A stretch of 64,000 bases of DNA from an uncultured Bacteroides sp. (GCF_937912035.1 NZ_CALDPF010000031.1:186001-250000), one strand, 5' to 3'; counted from the stretch's first letter, positions 34,019-43,118 are shown. Numbers and translations: made by a program. The notes: generated by a model from the sequence alone, not told the origin.

Positions 34019-37000
34019 TTATTTATCTGTGTATAGTTCAAGTTCGAGTACTGATACGTTGTAGTTATATACAGTCTCAATATATGATTTCTTTATGTCT
34101 CTTGCTGAATTGATGCTCTGTACAAATTCAGTGATGTCTATCTCGTTTGCACCGTAACGTGACACTGCGCTGTTTTGTAACGACTCTGCTTCATTCAATG
34201 CTGCTTCGGTGAAGTACTGAAGACTTTCTTTCTGCTGTCTCAGTCTGCCTTTCAGTTCTTCCACCTTATTGTTGAGCATGGTCTTGTTGTTGTCAGCTTC
34301 CCATTCCGCTATCCTCAGACTGATTTTAGCCTGCTTGCTTCTGCTTTTCTGAGGAAAAAACAGTATAGGGAATGAAACTCCCACCATCCACGAATTAAGG
34401 TTTTTCAGAGGAGCGATTTTCTGTCGTGTATATCCGAATGAAAATTCTGGGAAGAACTTGCTCCTTTCTATCTGCAGGAGTTTCTTCTGTTCATCCACTT
34501 TTCCCAGGAAATAGTTCAGATGGTCTGCCGATGGCAATAAATCAGTGTCATTACTTTGGAATATTGCAAGAGAATCGTCAGAAGGCAATATCCGGGTGTC
34601 TGAATAGCATACCCATGTCAGCCTTTTCTTTGCCAATGAAACCTCTTCCTGCCAGTGGAGCAGCATTGTACGCATATTTGCCGCCATAGCAGAAATTATG
34701 TTTTTCTTTGTCAGGTCGATGTCTCCCTGCGAATAGCGCAAATCTCCACTCTGTTTCAACTTTCCTGCTATCTCGTCCTGATGCTTGTACAGACTGTATA
34801 TGCTGTTGGCATACTGGTAATATGTCCATGCACGCTTAACTTCGGCTATGATTTCCTTTTTAACCATATTACGGTAGTATTCTCCTGTACTGACCTGCGA
34901 TTTTACAAGGGAATTCTTATAGAAAGGCGTAAGGAATGAGCCGAGCGACTGCTCTATGCTCATTTCGTTGTCTTTGTTGAACTCACCGTTCAACTGTCCC
35001 CAGGCATAACTGAAGGAAGTGCTTCCTCCGTCCCATATTTCTCCTCTTGTTGCTCTCGATTTTTCTATCTCGGCAGTAGCGACTTTCAGTCTTGGGTGGT
35101 TCTGTAATGCAATCTCTATAGCTTCCTCCATGCTTACTCGTTTAGCCTCACTGTTCTGGGCATTGGCATCTACGGCAAATGACAGGATTATAGCTGTCAT
35201 TGCTATGGTTCGTGCTGTACCGCTCGCTTTTCTGTTATTCTTTCTTCTCATAATAGAGTGTGAAATATTATTTACAAGTTTATAGAACACAGGAATGATA
35301 ATCAGTGTCAGAACAGTAGATACAATCAGTCCGCCTATAACCACTGTAGCCAATGGTCTTTGTACTTCCGCACCAGCTGACGTAGCTATTGCCATAGGCA
35401 CAAATCCCAACGAAGCCACAAGTCCGGTAAGGAATACAGGTCTCAGCAGATGTGGACATCCGTGTCTGATTATACTTCCCGTACACATGGTGTATTCGTT
35501 CTTCTTTCTTAAATCGTTGAAATGGTTTATCATAAGAATACCGTTTAATACAGCCACACCGAACAGAGCGATGAATCCTACTCCGGCAGAGATACTGAAC
35601 GGCAATCCTCTAAGCCATAAAGCCACGATACCACCAATCAGTGACAACGGAACGGTAGAGAACACCACAAGCGAATAAATAACGCTTCTGAACGCAAAGA
35701 ACAGCAACAGAAGTATGAGCAGCAATGCGATAGGTATAACCACAGTAAGAGTATCAATGGCATTCTGCAGATTTTCAAACTGTCCGCCATATTCAAAGTA
35801 GTATCCCGGCTTGAGTTTCACGTTCTTGTCCAGTGACTCCTGGATTTTTGAAACCACCTGCTTTATGTCGGCATTTCTTACGTTTACACCAATTACCACA
35901 CGTCGTTTTGTGGCGTCACGGTTTATCTGGAGAGGACCGTTCTGGAAAGAAATCTCGGCTACTTCACTCAGAGGAATGCGTATTCCTTCGGCAGTACGCA
36001 CAAACAGTCTGTTTATGTTCAGATCCTTCACCTTCTCGTTGTCAAGACGAACTACAAGGTCGAAACGTCTTTCGTTTTCGAATACCACTCCAGCAGTTTC
36101 TCCTGCGTATGCAGTACGGATAATAGTATTTAACTCTTCTATGTCTATACCATAACGCGCTATCTTGGCTCTGTCATAGTTCACCAAAAGCTGTGGCAAT
36201 CCCATAGCCTGTTCCACAAGTACATCAGATGCTCCCGGAACCTGCTCAACGTATTTTGCTGCTTCCTTGGCTTTGTTGTATAGTTCCTCCATATCCTCAC
36301 CATATAGCTTAATGGCAATATCGGCTTTAGCCCCTGTCATAAGTTCGTTGAAACGGAGCTGTATCGGCTGGCTGAAGTTGAATTCCACATTCTCAATACC
36401 TTCGAGTGCAGCTTTCATCTTCTCAACCATCTCAGATCTGCTGCTTGCTGATGTCCATTCAGAGAAAGGCTTCATCACAATCATTATGTCCGCATCTTCC
36501 ACTGCCATAGGGTCTGTAGGAACTTCCGCTGTACCTATTTTTGCCACTACATGCTTTATCTCAGGGAATTTCTCTTTAAGAATCTTCTCTGCTTCAAGCG
36601 AAACCTGAATACTTCTGCTTAGAGAACTTCCGGCTGGCAGTGTCATCTGCATGGCAAAGTCTCCTTCGTCAAGCGTAGGGATGAACTCTGCTCCAAGTCT
36701 TGTAAACAGGAACAGCGATGCTATAAGAGCTACAAACGATGTCGCTATAGTTCCCCAGATGTGTTTCAGACAGTAATTCAATGTCTTGTGATAGTAGATG
36801 TTCAGGCCGGAGAAAAAGCGGTCGGCAAGTGTAGGCTTTACCGAAACAGTCTTTTTAAGGAACAGTGATGCCATCATCGGCACGTATGTGAGTGACAGCA
36901 GCAATGCGCCTATGATACAGAACACCAGTGTCTTTGCCATAGGGGTGAAGTACTTGCCTTCTATTCCTGTAAGTGTGAGGATAGGGAAGAACACTATCAG

Positions 37001-38368
37001 TATTATCAGCACGGCGAAAGTGGCACTTCTCACCACATTGTCCGCACCTTTTTCCACTTCTGCATCCATCTCTTCCTTGGTGAATGTCCTGCCCATCATG
37101 TTCTTGCCGTAGATATGTGCCAGGATTCCTTCAAGTATCACTATCGAACCATCCACCACAATACCGAAGTCTATCGCTCCAAGACTCATCAGATTGGCTG
37201 ATACGCCGAATATCCTCATCATAATGAATCCGAAAAGCATGGCAAGAGGAATGACTGATGCCACGATAAGTCCTGCCCTGACATTTCCGAGGAATATGAT
37301 AAGCACCAGGAATACTATTATGGCACCTTCTATAAGGTTCTTTATTACGGTAGATATGTTTCTGTTTACGAGTTCCGAACGGTTCAGATATGGCTCTACT
37401 GTTACACCTTCAGGCAACATCTTCTGTACCTTGGCTACACGTTTTTCAAGTTCTCCCGTCACGACATTGGCGTTTGCACCTTTGAGCATCATCGCTATAC
37501 CGCCCACACATTCGCCTTCGCCGTCCTTTGTCATCGCTCCGAAACGCTTTGGAGCACCGAATCTCACCTTGCCTATATCTCCGACGTGTACCGGAATACC
37601 GCCACGGTTGGTTATAACTATCTGTTCTATATCCTTCACGTCCTTAATCATACCTTCCGAACGGATATAGTACGCGCGGTTCACCTTCTCTATATAGCTG
37701 CCACCGGTGTTCTGATTGTTCTTACTGAGTGCAGAGAACACTTCGCCGATAGTGATATTCAGTGAATACAGAGCGTCAGGGTCAACAGCCACTTCATACT
37801 GTTTCAGGTATCCTCCGAAACTGTTTATCTCCACTATACCTGGTATTCCTGAAAGCTGTCTTTTTACTATCCAGTCCTGAATGGTTCGCAGTTCCATTGC
37901 ATCGTATTTGTCTTCATATCCCGGTTCAACCTTCAGCACGTACTGATATATCTCGCCCAGTCCGGTGGTGATAGGCATCATCTCCGGTGTACCCAGTTCG
38001 GGGGGAATCTCGCCTGCAACGGTCTGAATCTGTTCGTTAATCAACTGTCTTGCATCCAGAGTCGGTACGTTTTCCTTGAAAACCACTGTAACGAGCGAAA
38101 GTCCGAATCTTGACACAGATCTGATTTCTTCCACATTCATGATATTGCTCATGGCAATCTCTATCGGGAATGTGATGAGCTGTTCCACTTCCTGTGGAGC
38201 AAGGGTAGGTGATACAGTAACTATCTGCACCTGATTGTTTGTTATGTCCGGCACGGCATCTATAGGCAGTGTAAGCATGGAGTATATACCCCCTGCCAAC
38301 AGCATTATTGTAGCCATTGCCACAAACAGTTTTTTTCTGATTGAGAAATGAACGATTTTCTTAAACAT
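34019..38368 (-). CDS. CzcA/CusA-type heavy-metal RND pump fused to a TolC-like outer-membrane channel
   Basis: A 1449-residue fusion. Residues 1 to about 1045 form an HME-RND proton antiporter: IRKKLFVAMATIMLLAGGIYS in helix 1, the proton-relay signature GAIDFGIVVDGSIVILEGIL with Asp, Asp and Glu, and twelve helices in two halves. Then comes a basic linker (MRRKNNRKASGT), a signal-peptide-like segment ending in A-N-A-Q near 1068, and about 380 residues of outer-membrane efflux protein (SMEEAIEIALQNHPRLKVATAEIEKS, several coiled coils, EIDITEFVQSINSARDIKKSYIE). Proteolysis at the embedded signal is needed if both parts are to reach different membranes. The metal is not determined; the HME motif favours divalent (Zn/Co/Ni) over monovalent ions. 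Confidence 0.9.
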   Translation of the reverse strand: MFKKIVHFSIRKKLFVAMATIMLLAGGIYSMLTLPIDAVPDITNNQVQIVTVSPTLAPQEVEQLITFPIEIAMSNIMNVEEIRSVSRFGLSLVTVVFKENVPTLDARQLINEQIQTVAGEIPPELGTPEMMPITTGLGEIYQYVLKVEPGYEDKYDAMELRTIQDWIVKRQLSGIPGIVEINSFGGYLKQYEVAVDPDALYSLNITIGEVFSALSKNNQNTGGSYIEKVNRAYYIRSEGMIKDVKDIEQIVITNRGGIPVHVGDIGKVRFGAPKRFGAMTKDGEGECVGGIAMMLKGANANVVTGELEKRVAKVQKMLPEGVTVEPYLNRSELVNRNISTVIKNLIEGAIIVFLVLIIFLGNVRAGLIVASVIPLAMLFGFIMMRIFGVSANLMSLGAIDFGIVVDGSIVILEGILAHIYGKNMMGRTFTKEEMDAEVEKGADNVVRSATFAVLIILIVFFPILTLTGIEGKYFTPMAKTLVFCIIGALLLSLTYVPMMASLFLKKTVSVKPTLADRFFSGLNIYYHKTLNYCLKHIWGTIATSFVALIASLFLFTRLGAEFIPTLDEGDFAMQMTLPAGSSLSRSIQVSLEAEKILKEKFPEIKHVVAKIGTAEVPTDPMAVEDADIMIVMKPFSEWTSASSRSEMVEKMKAALEGIENVEFNFSQPIQLRFNELMTGAKADIAIKLYGEDMEELYNKAKEAAKYVEQVPGASDVLVEQAMGLPQLLVNYDRAKIARYGIDIEELNTIIRTAYAGETAGVVFENERRFDLVVRLDNEKVKDLNINRLFVRTAEGIRIPLSEVAEISFQNGPLQINRDATKRRVVIGVNVRNADIKQVVSKIQESLDKNVKLKPGYYFEYGGQFENLQNAIDTLTVVIPIALLLILLLLFFAFRSVIYSLVVFSTVPLSLIGGIVALWLRGLPFSISAGVGFIALFGVAVLNGILMINHFNDLRKKNEYTMCTGSIIRHGCPHLLRPVFLTGLVASLGFVPMAIATSAGAEVQRPLATVVIGGLIVSTVLTLIIIPVFYKLVNNISHSIMRRKNNRKASGTARTIAMTAIILSFAVDANAQNSEAKRVSMEEAIEIALQNHPRLKVATAEIEKSRATRGEIWDGGSTSFSYAWGQLNGEFNKDNEMSIEQSLGSFLTPFYKNSLVKSQVSTGEYYRNMVKKEIIAEVKRAWTYYQYANSIYSLYKHQDEIAGKLKQSGDLRYSQGDIDLTKKNIISAMAANMRTMLLHWQEEVSLAKKRLTWVCYSDTRILPSDDSLAIFQSNDTDLLPSADHLNYFLGKVDEQKKLLQIERSKFFPEFSFGYTRQKIAPLKNLNSWMVGVSFPILFFPQKSRSKQAKISLRIAEWEADNNKTMLNNKVEELKGRLRQQKESLQYFTEAALNEAESLQNSAVSRYGANEIDITEFVQSINSARDIKKSYIETVYNYNVSVLELELYTDK

Positions 38369-38370
38369 AG

Positions 38371-38412
38371 TTTTTGCGTGATTATGTTATTTCTGATAAT
38401 AACGCAAAAATA
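38371..38412 (-). promoter_or_regulatory. Promoter of the efflux operon inside an inverted repeat
   Basis: The minus strand has TATTTTTG at 38405-38412, a good -7 box. An inverted repeat with 15-nt arms (38371-38385 and 38396-38410; arms include TTTTTGCGT and ACGCAAAAA; 14 of 15 positions pair) covers the -7 box and the leader up to the start codon. It may be an operator or a leader hairpin that would mask the start region. Confidence 0.6.
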
Positions 38413-38462
38413 TGTATTATGTCAGTGTTCTGGTGTCGCTATCTTATGAGGCTGATTAAAAC

Positions 38463-38492
38463 GGAGGTGAAGTGGCTTATTATGGAGGTGAA
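38463..38492 (-). promoter_or_regulatory. Two 9-bp direct repeats with 12-bp spacer, candidate LytTR site
   Basis: GGAGGTGAA occurs at 38463-38471 and 38484-38492 with exactly 12 bp between. They lie about 64-93 bp upstream of the predicted start of the efflux transcript. Paired 9-bp repeats with a 12-bp spacer are the standard geometry of LytTR binding sites, and the operon encodes a LytTR regulator. The repeat sequence itself differs from the AgrA consensus. Confidence 0.5.
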
Positions 38493-38512
38493 ATATTATT
38501 CTGTTTTCACTG

Positions 38513-38554
38513 AAAAAAAACCGTGCCCGCATTCGAAATCAAATGCGGGCACGG
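38513..38554 (-). terminator. Intrinsic terminator of the stomatin-NfeD operon
   Basis: CCGTGCCCGCATT (38521-38533) and AATGCGGGCACGG (38542-38554) are perfectly complementary. On the minus strand eight T residues follow (38513-38520). A third copy of CGGGCACG near 38568 could compete for pairing. Confidence 0.88.
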
Positions 38555-38593
38555 TTAAAGTCAAACACGGGCACGTTTTGAATTAAACGTGGG

Positions 38594-39571
38594 TTATCCT
38601 TTAAGTATATCCTTAATGCCTCCCAAAGAGCCAAGTAGGGAAGTAGCTTCGTACGGTATATAGACTGTCTTGTTATCTTTTCCGCTTGTCATTTCTTTAA
38701 GCGTTTCGATATATTTCAGTGCAATCTGATATGATGCCGGATCAGAGCTTGTTCCCTTGATAGCCTCTGCCAGTTTCTCAATGGCCTCAGCCTCAGCTTT
38801 TGCCTGAAGGATTTTAGCTTCCGCTTCACCTTGTGCCATCAGAATCTGTGATTCTTTCTGTGCCTTTGCCTGGTTTATCTGCGCTTCCTTTTCGCCTTCG
38901 GAATAAAGAATCTTCGATGTCTTGTCTCCTTCAGCCTTCAGAATCTTTGCACGGCGTTCGCGTTCTGCCTGCATCTGCTGTTCCATGGCACGGCGTACAC
39001 TTTCAGGAGGAGTGATGTCCTGCAGTTCCACACGGTTTACTTTAACTCCCCATTTGTTTGTTGCCTCGTCAAGAACCTCACGAAGACGGGAGTTGATTGT
39101 GTCGCGCGATGTCAGGGTTTCGTCCAGTTCCAGTTCACCGATAATGTTACGTAGAGTTGTCTGCGTAAGTTTTTCTATTGCGTTAGGCAGGTTTTCTATT
39201 TCATATACCGACTTGAACGGGTCTGTAATCTGGAAATACAGCAATGCGTTAATGCTGGTGGTTACATTGTCTTTAGTAATCACGCTCTGTTCCGGGAAAT
39301 CGTAAACCTGCTCACGAAGGTCTATCACGTCCGACATCCTTATCAGAGTCTGTGTAGCTCCGTTCATTCTGGTTACCACATATCGTGTGTAAACTTTTCT
39401 TGGCCTGTCTAGTATCGGCCATATTATGTTTATACCGGAAGACAATGTGCTGTGATATCTTCCCAGTCTCTCAATTACTTTTGTTTCCCCCTGTCGGATA
39501 ATCTTAAGCCCTTGCACTGCGAAAACTATTACAACAAGTGCCACAAGCCCTACAATAATCAAAGCTCCCAT
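38594..39571 (-). CDS. SPFH/band-7 (stomatin-like) membrane protein
   Basis: A 325-residue QmcA-type protein with one N-terminal membrane helix (about 3-22, IIVGLVALVVIVFAVQGLKI). The SPFH domain follows (IRQGETKVIERLGRYHSTL to about 200; TRDTINSRLREVLDEATNKWGVKVNRVELQDITPP is its diagnostic core). A long Glu/Lys/Ala coiled coil (about 205-275) precedes the C-terminal tail. Such proteins form ring-like scaffolds and help place membrane proteases. It is downstream of NfeD, its usual partner. Confidence 0.92.
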   Translation of the reverse strand: MGALIIVGLVALVVIVFAVQGLKIIRQGETKVIERLGRYHSTLSSGINIIWPILDRPRKVYTRYVVTRMNGATQTLIRMSDVIDLREQVYDFPEQSVITKDNVTTSINALLYFQITDPFKSVYEIENLPNAIEKLTQTTLRNIIGELELDETLTSRDTINSRLREVLDEATNKWGVKVNRVELQDITPPESVRRAMEQQMQAERERRAKILKAEGDKTSKILYSEGEKEAQINQAKAQKESQILMAQGEAEAKILQAKAEAEAIEKLAEAIKGTSSDPASYQIALKYIETLKEMTSGKDNKTVYIPYEATSLLGSLGGIKDILKG

Positions 39572-39613
39572 AATGAATGTGTGTTTTTAAGAAGTTTATA
39601 ATAAAGATATTTA

Positions 39614-40048
39614 TCATGCTTTTCTGACGGTGAGTATAATGCTGTCCACTTTAAGTACGACGACTTTCTCGCCTTTCATAATATTGTTTCCGTCTTCCGA
39701 TACAGCCTTCCACCTGTCTCCGTCAATGGCTATGCGTCCGCTGTTTGTTTCCGGTACGATATCTTCCTCTACAATGGCGGTTCGTCCGATAAGGGCTTCC
39801 ACTCCGCTTTTCGGCGAATCTTTCTTCCTTGAAAGAAACTTAAGCATGAACGGGCGTACATAGATGAATGATATTAAGGTGAAAACAGCAAATACCGTAA
39901 TCTGCCAAACCAGAGAGTCGGTGAAACAAGATGCCACTGCTGCGCCTACTGCTCCAATAGCTAGACAGATTGCAGCAAAACCTACGGTGATTATTTCTAT
40001 TATTACCAGTGCCAGTGCTATGGCAAGCCATATTTGCCAGATTTCCAT
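39614..40048 (-). CDS. NfeD-family membrane protein
   Basis: A 144-residue short NfeD: two hydrophobic hairpins (about 5-35 and 45-68) and a C-terminal OB-fold (about 80-142; IGRTAIVEEDIVPETNSGRIAIDGDRWKAVSED, GEKVVVLKVDSIILTV). NfeD partners with stomatin-family proteins, here encoded 42 bases downstream on the same strand. It lacks the N-terminal ClpP-like protease of long NfeD proteins. Confidence 0.88.
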   Translation of the reverse strand: MEIWQIWLAIALALVIIEIITVGFAAICLAIGAVGAAVASCFTDSLVWQITVFAVFTLISFIYVRPFMLKFLSRKKDSPKSGVEALIGRTAIVEEDIVPETNSGRIAIDGDRWKAVSEDGNNIMKGEKVVVLKVDSIILTVRKA

Positions 40049-40127
40049 AATTGATTAATTTAAGAGTTATTGATGTGAAATTATGAAAAGTTTTTCTGTT
40101 TTCAAAGCGTGAAAAGATGATTTTTCT

Positions 40128-40135
40128 TAATTTTG
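40128..40135 (+). promoter_or_regulatory. -7 box for the EFR1-type gene
   Basis: TAATTTTG fits TAnnTTTG. It predicts transcription from about 40142, so the in-frame start at 40117 is excluded and ATG 40171 is used. Confidence 0.6.
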
Positions 40136-40170
40136 TAAATAAAAAGAAATTGTACTACAATTCTGATGAT

Positions 40171-40956
40171 ATGGAAATTTCAAAAGTTTATTCGGTTTTC
40201 TTCAGCGCTACATTTTCTACAAGGAAAATAATAAGGGAAATAGTGAAGAAATTGGGTTATGATAGTATTGAATATGATATAACTGATAATGCTCCAGAAG
40301 GAACTCTACAGCTTGGATCTGACGAGCTGCTGGTGGTTGGTGTTCCTGTATATTCCGGCCGTGTACCTGAGATGGCAATTGAAAGACTGAACCGTATTAA
40401 GGGAAATAATACTCCTGCCGTGATAGTATGCGTATTTGGCAACAGAGATTTTGACGACGCATTAATAGAATTAAGAAATATAGTCCGCGCTAATGGTTTT
40501 ATTCCTTTCTCAGGAGCTGCTGTAATAGCACAGCATTCCATGTTGCCGCAAATAGCTGAGAACAGACCGGATGAAAAGGATATGCTTTTGATTGATGATT
40601 TTGCCGCTAAGGTTAAAGATATGATTGTTTCACTTGCTTCAGTAGATGCGTCTTTGAATTTACATGTAAAAGGAAACGAACCGTACAGGCAAAGACAGAA
40701 TATACCAATACATCCTTCAGCCAATAATCTGTGCAATAAGTGCGGAACATGCGCCAGATTATGTCCAACCGGCGCGATATCCTCAGAATTGCCACAGAAG
40801 ACAGACAAGAACAAATGTATTTCATGCGGTCGATGTATTGCGGTATGTCCGAAAAAAGCAAGAAACTTCAGAGGACTATTGTATAAATTGGCTTCATGGA
40901 AGTTCAAGAAGAGTTTTTCGGCAAGGAAAGAACCTTCTTTCTTTTATTTGAAATAG
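40171..40956 (+). CDS. EFR1-family flavodoxin-ferredoxin
   Basis: A 261-residue soluble protein. The N-terminal half is flavodoxin-like (VYSVFFSATFSTRKIIREIV as FMN loop, ELLVVGVPVYSGRVPE, VIVCVFGNRDFDDALIEL). The C-terminal part has two 4Fe-4S clusters (CNKCGTCARLCPTGAI and CISCGRCIAVCPKKARNF). EFR1 proteins are common in anaerobes and are thought to pass electrons between flavin and iron-sulfur partners; the partner is unknown. Monocistronic. Confidence 0.88.
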   Translation: MEISKVYSVFFSATFSTRKIIREIVKKLGYDSIEYDITDNAPEGTLQLGSDELLVVGVPVYSGRVPEMAIERLNRIKGNNTPAVIVCVFGNRDFDDALIELRNIVRANGFIPFSGAAVIAQHSMLPQIAENRPDEKDMLLIDDFAAKVKDMIVSLASVDASLNLHVKGNEPYRQRQNIPIHPSANNLCNKCGTCARLCPTGAISSELPQKTDKNKCISCGRCIAVCPKKARNFRGLLYKLASWKFKKSFSARKEPSFFYLK

Positions 40957-41032
40957 GTAATATCGCTTTAACTGCCAATAAAGATTTATATACATTGAAT
41001 TAATATAATAACTCATTAAAAACATTACGATT

Positions 41033-41476
41033 ATGATTATCGACAAACTAGAAAACATTGGAATGTATGCCTCTGTAAATCCGCTGTTTGCTCAGGCTAT
41101 TGAATTTTTGAAATCAACAGACCTTAATGCTCACGAACTTGGTAAGGTCGTGCTGAAAGAAGGCGAACTGTTCGTTAACTTTGCAGCTGCAAGGCCAAAG
41201 ACTAAGGATGATGCAAAAATCGAGACACACAATAATTTCATCGACATCCAGATTCCTCTTACAGGTACTGAACTAATGGGATATATGCCAAGAACAGACC
41301 TCGCTGAGGCTGAATACAATGCTGAAAAGGATGTAACTTTCTATCCTGGACATGCAACTGACTATCTGACAGTTAAGCCTGGTATGTTCGCTATTTTCTT
41401 CCCTGAAGATGCTCATGCTCCTGGCGTTACTGAAGTGGAACTGAAGAAAGTTATTGTTAAGGTTAGAGTGAAATAA
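41033..41476 (+). CDS. YhcH/YjgK/YiaL-family protein
   Basis: A 147-residue cupin-fold protein of the DUF386 group. The family motifs include ETHNNFIDIQIPLTGTELMGY, with a metal-binding His and Gln nearby, and FAIFFPEDAHAPGV near residue 130. YhcH-type proteins are linked to sialic acid or other sugar catabolism and may be anomerases or epimerases. No sugar-catabolic partner is next to it. Converges with the CDF transporter across a hairpin. Confidence 0.87.
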   Translation: MIIDKLENIGMYASVNPLFAQAIEFLKSTDLNAHELGKVVLKEGELFVNFAAARPKTKDDAKIETHNNFIDIQIPLTGTELMGYMPRTDLAEAEYNAEKDVTFYPGHATDYLTVKPGMFAIFFPEDAHAPGVTEVELKKVIVKVRVK

Positions 41477-41507
41477 GATATCGGTTTATATTAACTGATA
41501 TTAGATA

Positions 41508-41555
41508 ACGGAAGAATAGGCGGACATTTCTGTGGTCTGTCTATTCTTCCGTTTC
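41508..41555. terminator. Bidirectional terminator between yhcH-like gene and CDF transporter
   Basis: ACGGAAGAATAG and CTATTCTTCCGT are complementary, and an inner GGAC/GTCT helix extends the stem. The right arm is followed by TTTCTGTTT and the left is preceded by A-rich sequence. Confidence 0.8.
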
Positions 41556-41558
41556 TGT

Positions 41559-42212
41559 TTATAAAGATGTAAGGATTTTTCCTGTATCAAAAAGCAGATT
41601 TTTCGCCCAGCGTATTATTACGGCAGAACATACAACAGCCACCAGTGTGTCAATCCACGTAATATCCCATATCATCGCACATATCAGTCCGAATATAGCC
41701 CCAAGGCTTGTCAGTGCGTCAGCTACTACGTGCAGGTATGCCGAATGGCGGTTATAGTCTTCGTTCTGATGTCCCTTGCTGTCGTACAATACGAATGCGC
41801 ATATTATATTTACCACCATTCCTATGGCTGCCACAATCATGGCTTCCGTATATTTTATCTCAATGGCAGGAGTGAAGAAACGTTCTGCCGCCTCTATTAT
41901 GATGAAAATAGCGAACATCAATAAAAGAATTCCGCTTGTATAGGCCGAAAGCGACAGAACCTTGTCATTGTCAACATTATTTACCTGTTTCTTCTGTAAT
42001 TTGCGTACTAATGCGTTTGCACCCCAGCTAAGACCTATTGCCAGTACGTGCGAGCCCATGTGAATGCCGTCGGCAAGCAGTGCCATTGAGTTTGAGAACA
42101 GTCCGAATATTATTTCAAGCACCATTGTCGTTGCCGAGAATATTACTACAAACGCCGTTCGTTTTTCACCTTGTGATTTTTCCGGTGATACTGATTCATG
42201 TTTATGTCCCAT
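41559..42212 (-). CDS. Short cation diffusion facilitator (metal efflux)
   Basis: A 217-residue CDF transporter without the C-terminal cytoplasmic domain. A His-containing N-terminus (MGHKHES) precedes six predicted helices from about residue 20. The metal site is suggested by LLADGIHMGSHV in helix 2 and HVVADALTS in helix 5. The longer form starting at a TTG at 42239 is rejected, because the -7 box TATCTTTG at 42237-42244 covers it. The usual length is about 300, so this protein is a membrane-domain-only form. It is next to a Fur-family regulator gene and probably exports Zn, Cd or Co. Confidence 0.82.
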   Translation of the reverse strand: MGHKHESVSPEKSQGEKRTAFVVIFSATTMVLEIIFGLFSNSMALLADGIHMGSHVLAIGLSWGANALVRKLQKKQVNNVDNDKVLSLSAYTSGILLLMFAIFIIIEAAERFFTPAIEIKYTEAMIVAAIGMVVNIICAFVLYDSKGHQNEDYNRHSAYLHVVADALTSLGAIFGLICAMIWDITWIDTLVAVVCSAVIIRWAKNLLFDTGKILTSL

Positions 42213-42236
42213 AACTTTATTGTTTTTATTTTGATG

Positions 42237-42244
42237 CAAAGATA
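42237..42244 (-). promoter_or_regulatory. -7 box for the CDF transporter; sets its start
   Basis: The minus strand reads TATCTTTG, 25 bases before the ATG at 42212. Confidence 0.65.
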
Positions 42245-42280
42245 TGGAACGTATATAGTGATAGAATTACATAAAATATC

Positions 42281-43117
42281 TCATTTTTGGTACATTTTAT
42301 TCATCATGTTTCTGAATTCTTGCGGTGTAGAGCCTGTATGTCGCTTGAAAAAGCGTGAGAAATAGGATAATTCATTAAATCCTAATCTATATGCTATTTC
42401 TGAAATGTCATTGTCAGTGCGGAGCAAGAGTCTTTTTATTTCTAATATCAAGCGTTCGTTTATCATCTCCAATGCGGATTTGTTAAAATGCTTCTTTGTC
42501 AGGATATTCAGATAGTTGGCACTGACTCCCAATTCCCCGGCATAATATTTTACCTGGTGCTCTTTTGCGAATGAACGTTCTATAAACGATTTATATCTGC
42601 TCAGAATCTCCGGAATGATTGATGAAGCAGAATTGTTAATACCTATTCTTTCAAGCTCCAATAGCAGTGTATGTATTTCCGACTGGATTATAGCTGTTGA
42701 GTTTACGAGATTCGATACAGACTCATTATATAACAGATTAAATAGAGTACGGATACGGATTTTTTCATCTTCGTTCAAATCTTTACAGACTGGAATCAGC
42801 TTTTGTAAATCAGTATAGTATGGTATCATGAAATCTTCTGTGAACTGTAATGCAGAATATTTCATCTTTCCTTCGGTACATAGAAAATGGACTTGCTCCG
42901 GTCTTATGAAGAAAATCCTGTCAGGTATTATCTGATACTCCTCAAAGTCTATGGTATGCGTTCCGTTTCCTTCGTGTATCCAGTAAACGGCATAAAAGAA
43001 ATGACGGTGTGAGAATGTAACCTCAACTTTTTCGTCGTCCATTATCTCACGTTTAATATTGAATTCTTTATACTTCACGTGAGAATGTCCTATCTCCAGA
43101 CTTCCTATTTTATCCAT
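42281..43117 (-). CDS. AraC-family transcriptional regulator
   Basis: A 278-residue regulator with an N-terminal cupin sensor domain (about 30-110; HRHFFYAVYWIHEGNGTHTIDF) and two C-terminal helix-turn-helix motifs (YYAGELGVSANYLNILTKKHF and DISEIAYRLGFNELSYFSRFFKRHTGSTPQEFR). The effector is unknown. It begins one base after the Fur-family gene, so both are on one transcript. Confidence 0.9.
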   Translation of the reverse strand: MDKIGSLEIGHSHVKYKEFNIKREIMDDEKVEVTFSHRHFFYAVYWIHEGNGTHTIDFEEYQIIPDRIFFIRPEQVHFLCTEGKMKYSALQFTEDFMIPYYTDLQKLIPVCKDLNEDEKIRIRTLFNLLYNESVSNLVNSTAIIQSEIHTLLLELERIGINNSASSIIPEILSRYKSFIERSFAKEHQVKYYAGELGVSANYLNILTKKHFNKSALEMINERLILEIKRLLLRTDNDISEIAYRLGFNELSYFSRFFKRHTGSTPQEFRNMMNKMYQK

Positions 43118-43118
43118 G

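Noticed and set aside
38374..38586. A 70-codon plus-strand frame between the efflux and stomatin operons
   Set aside because: It runs through the promoter dyad, the candidate LytTR repeats and the terminator hairpin, has no recognisable motif, and its composition is that of intergenic DNA.
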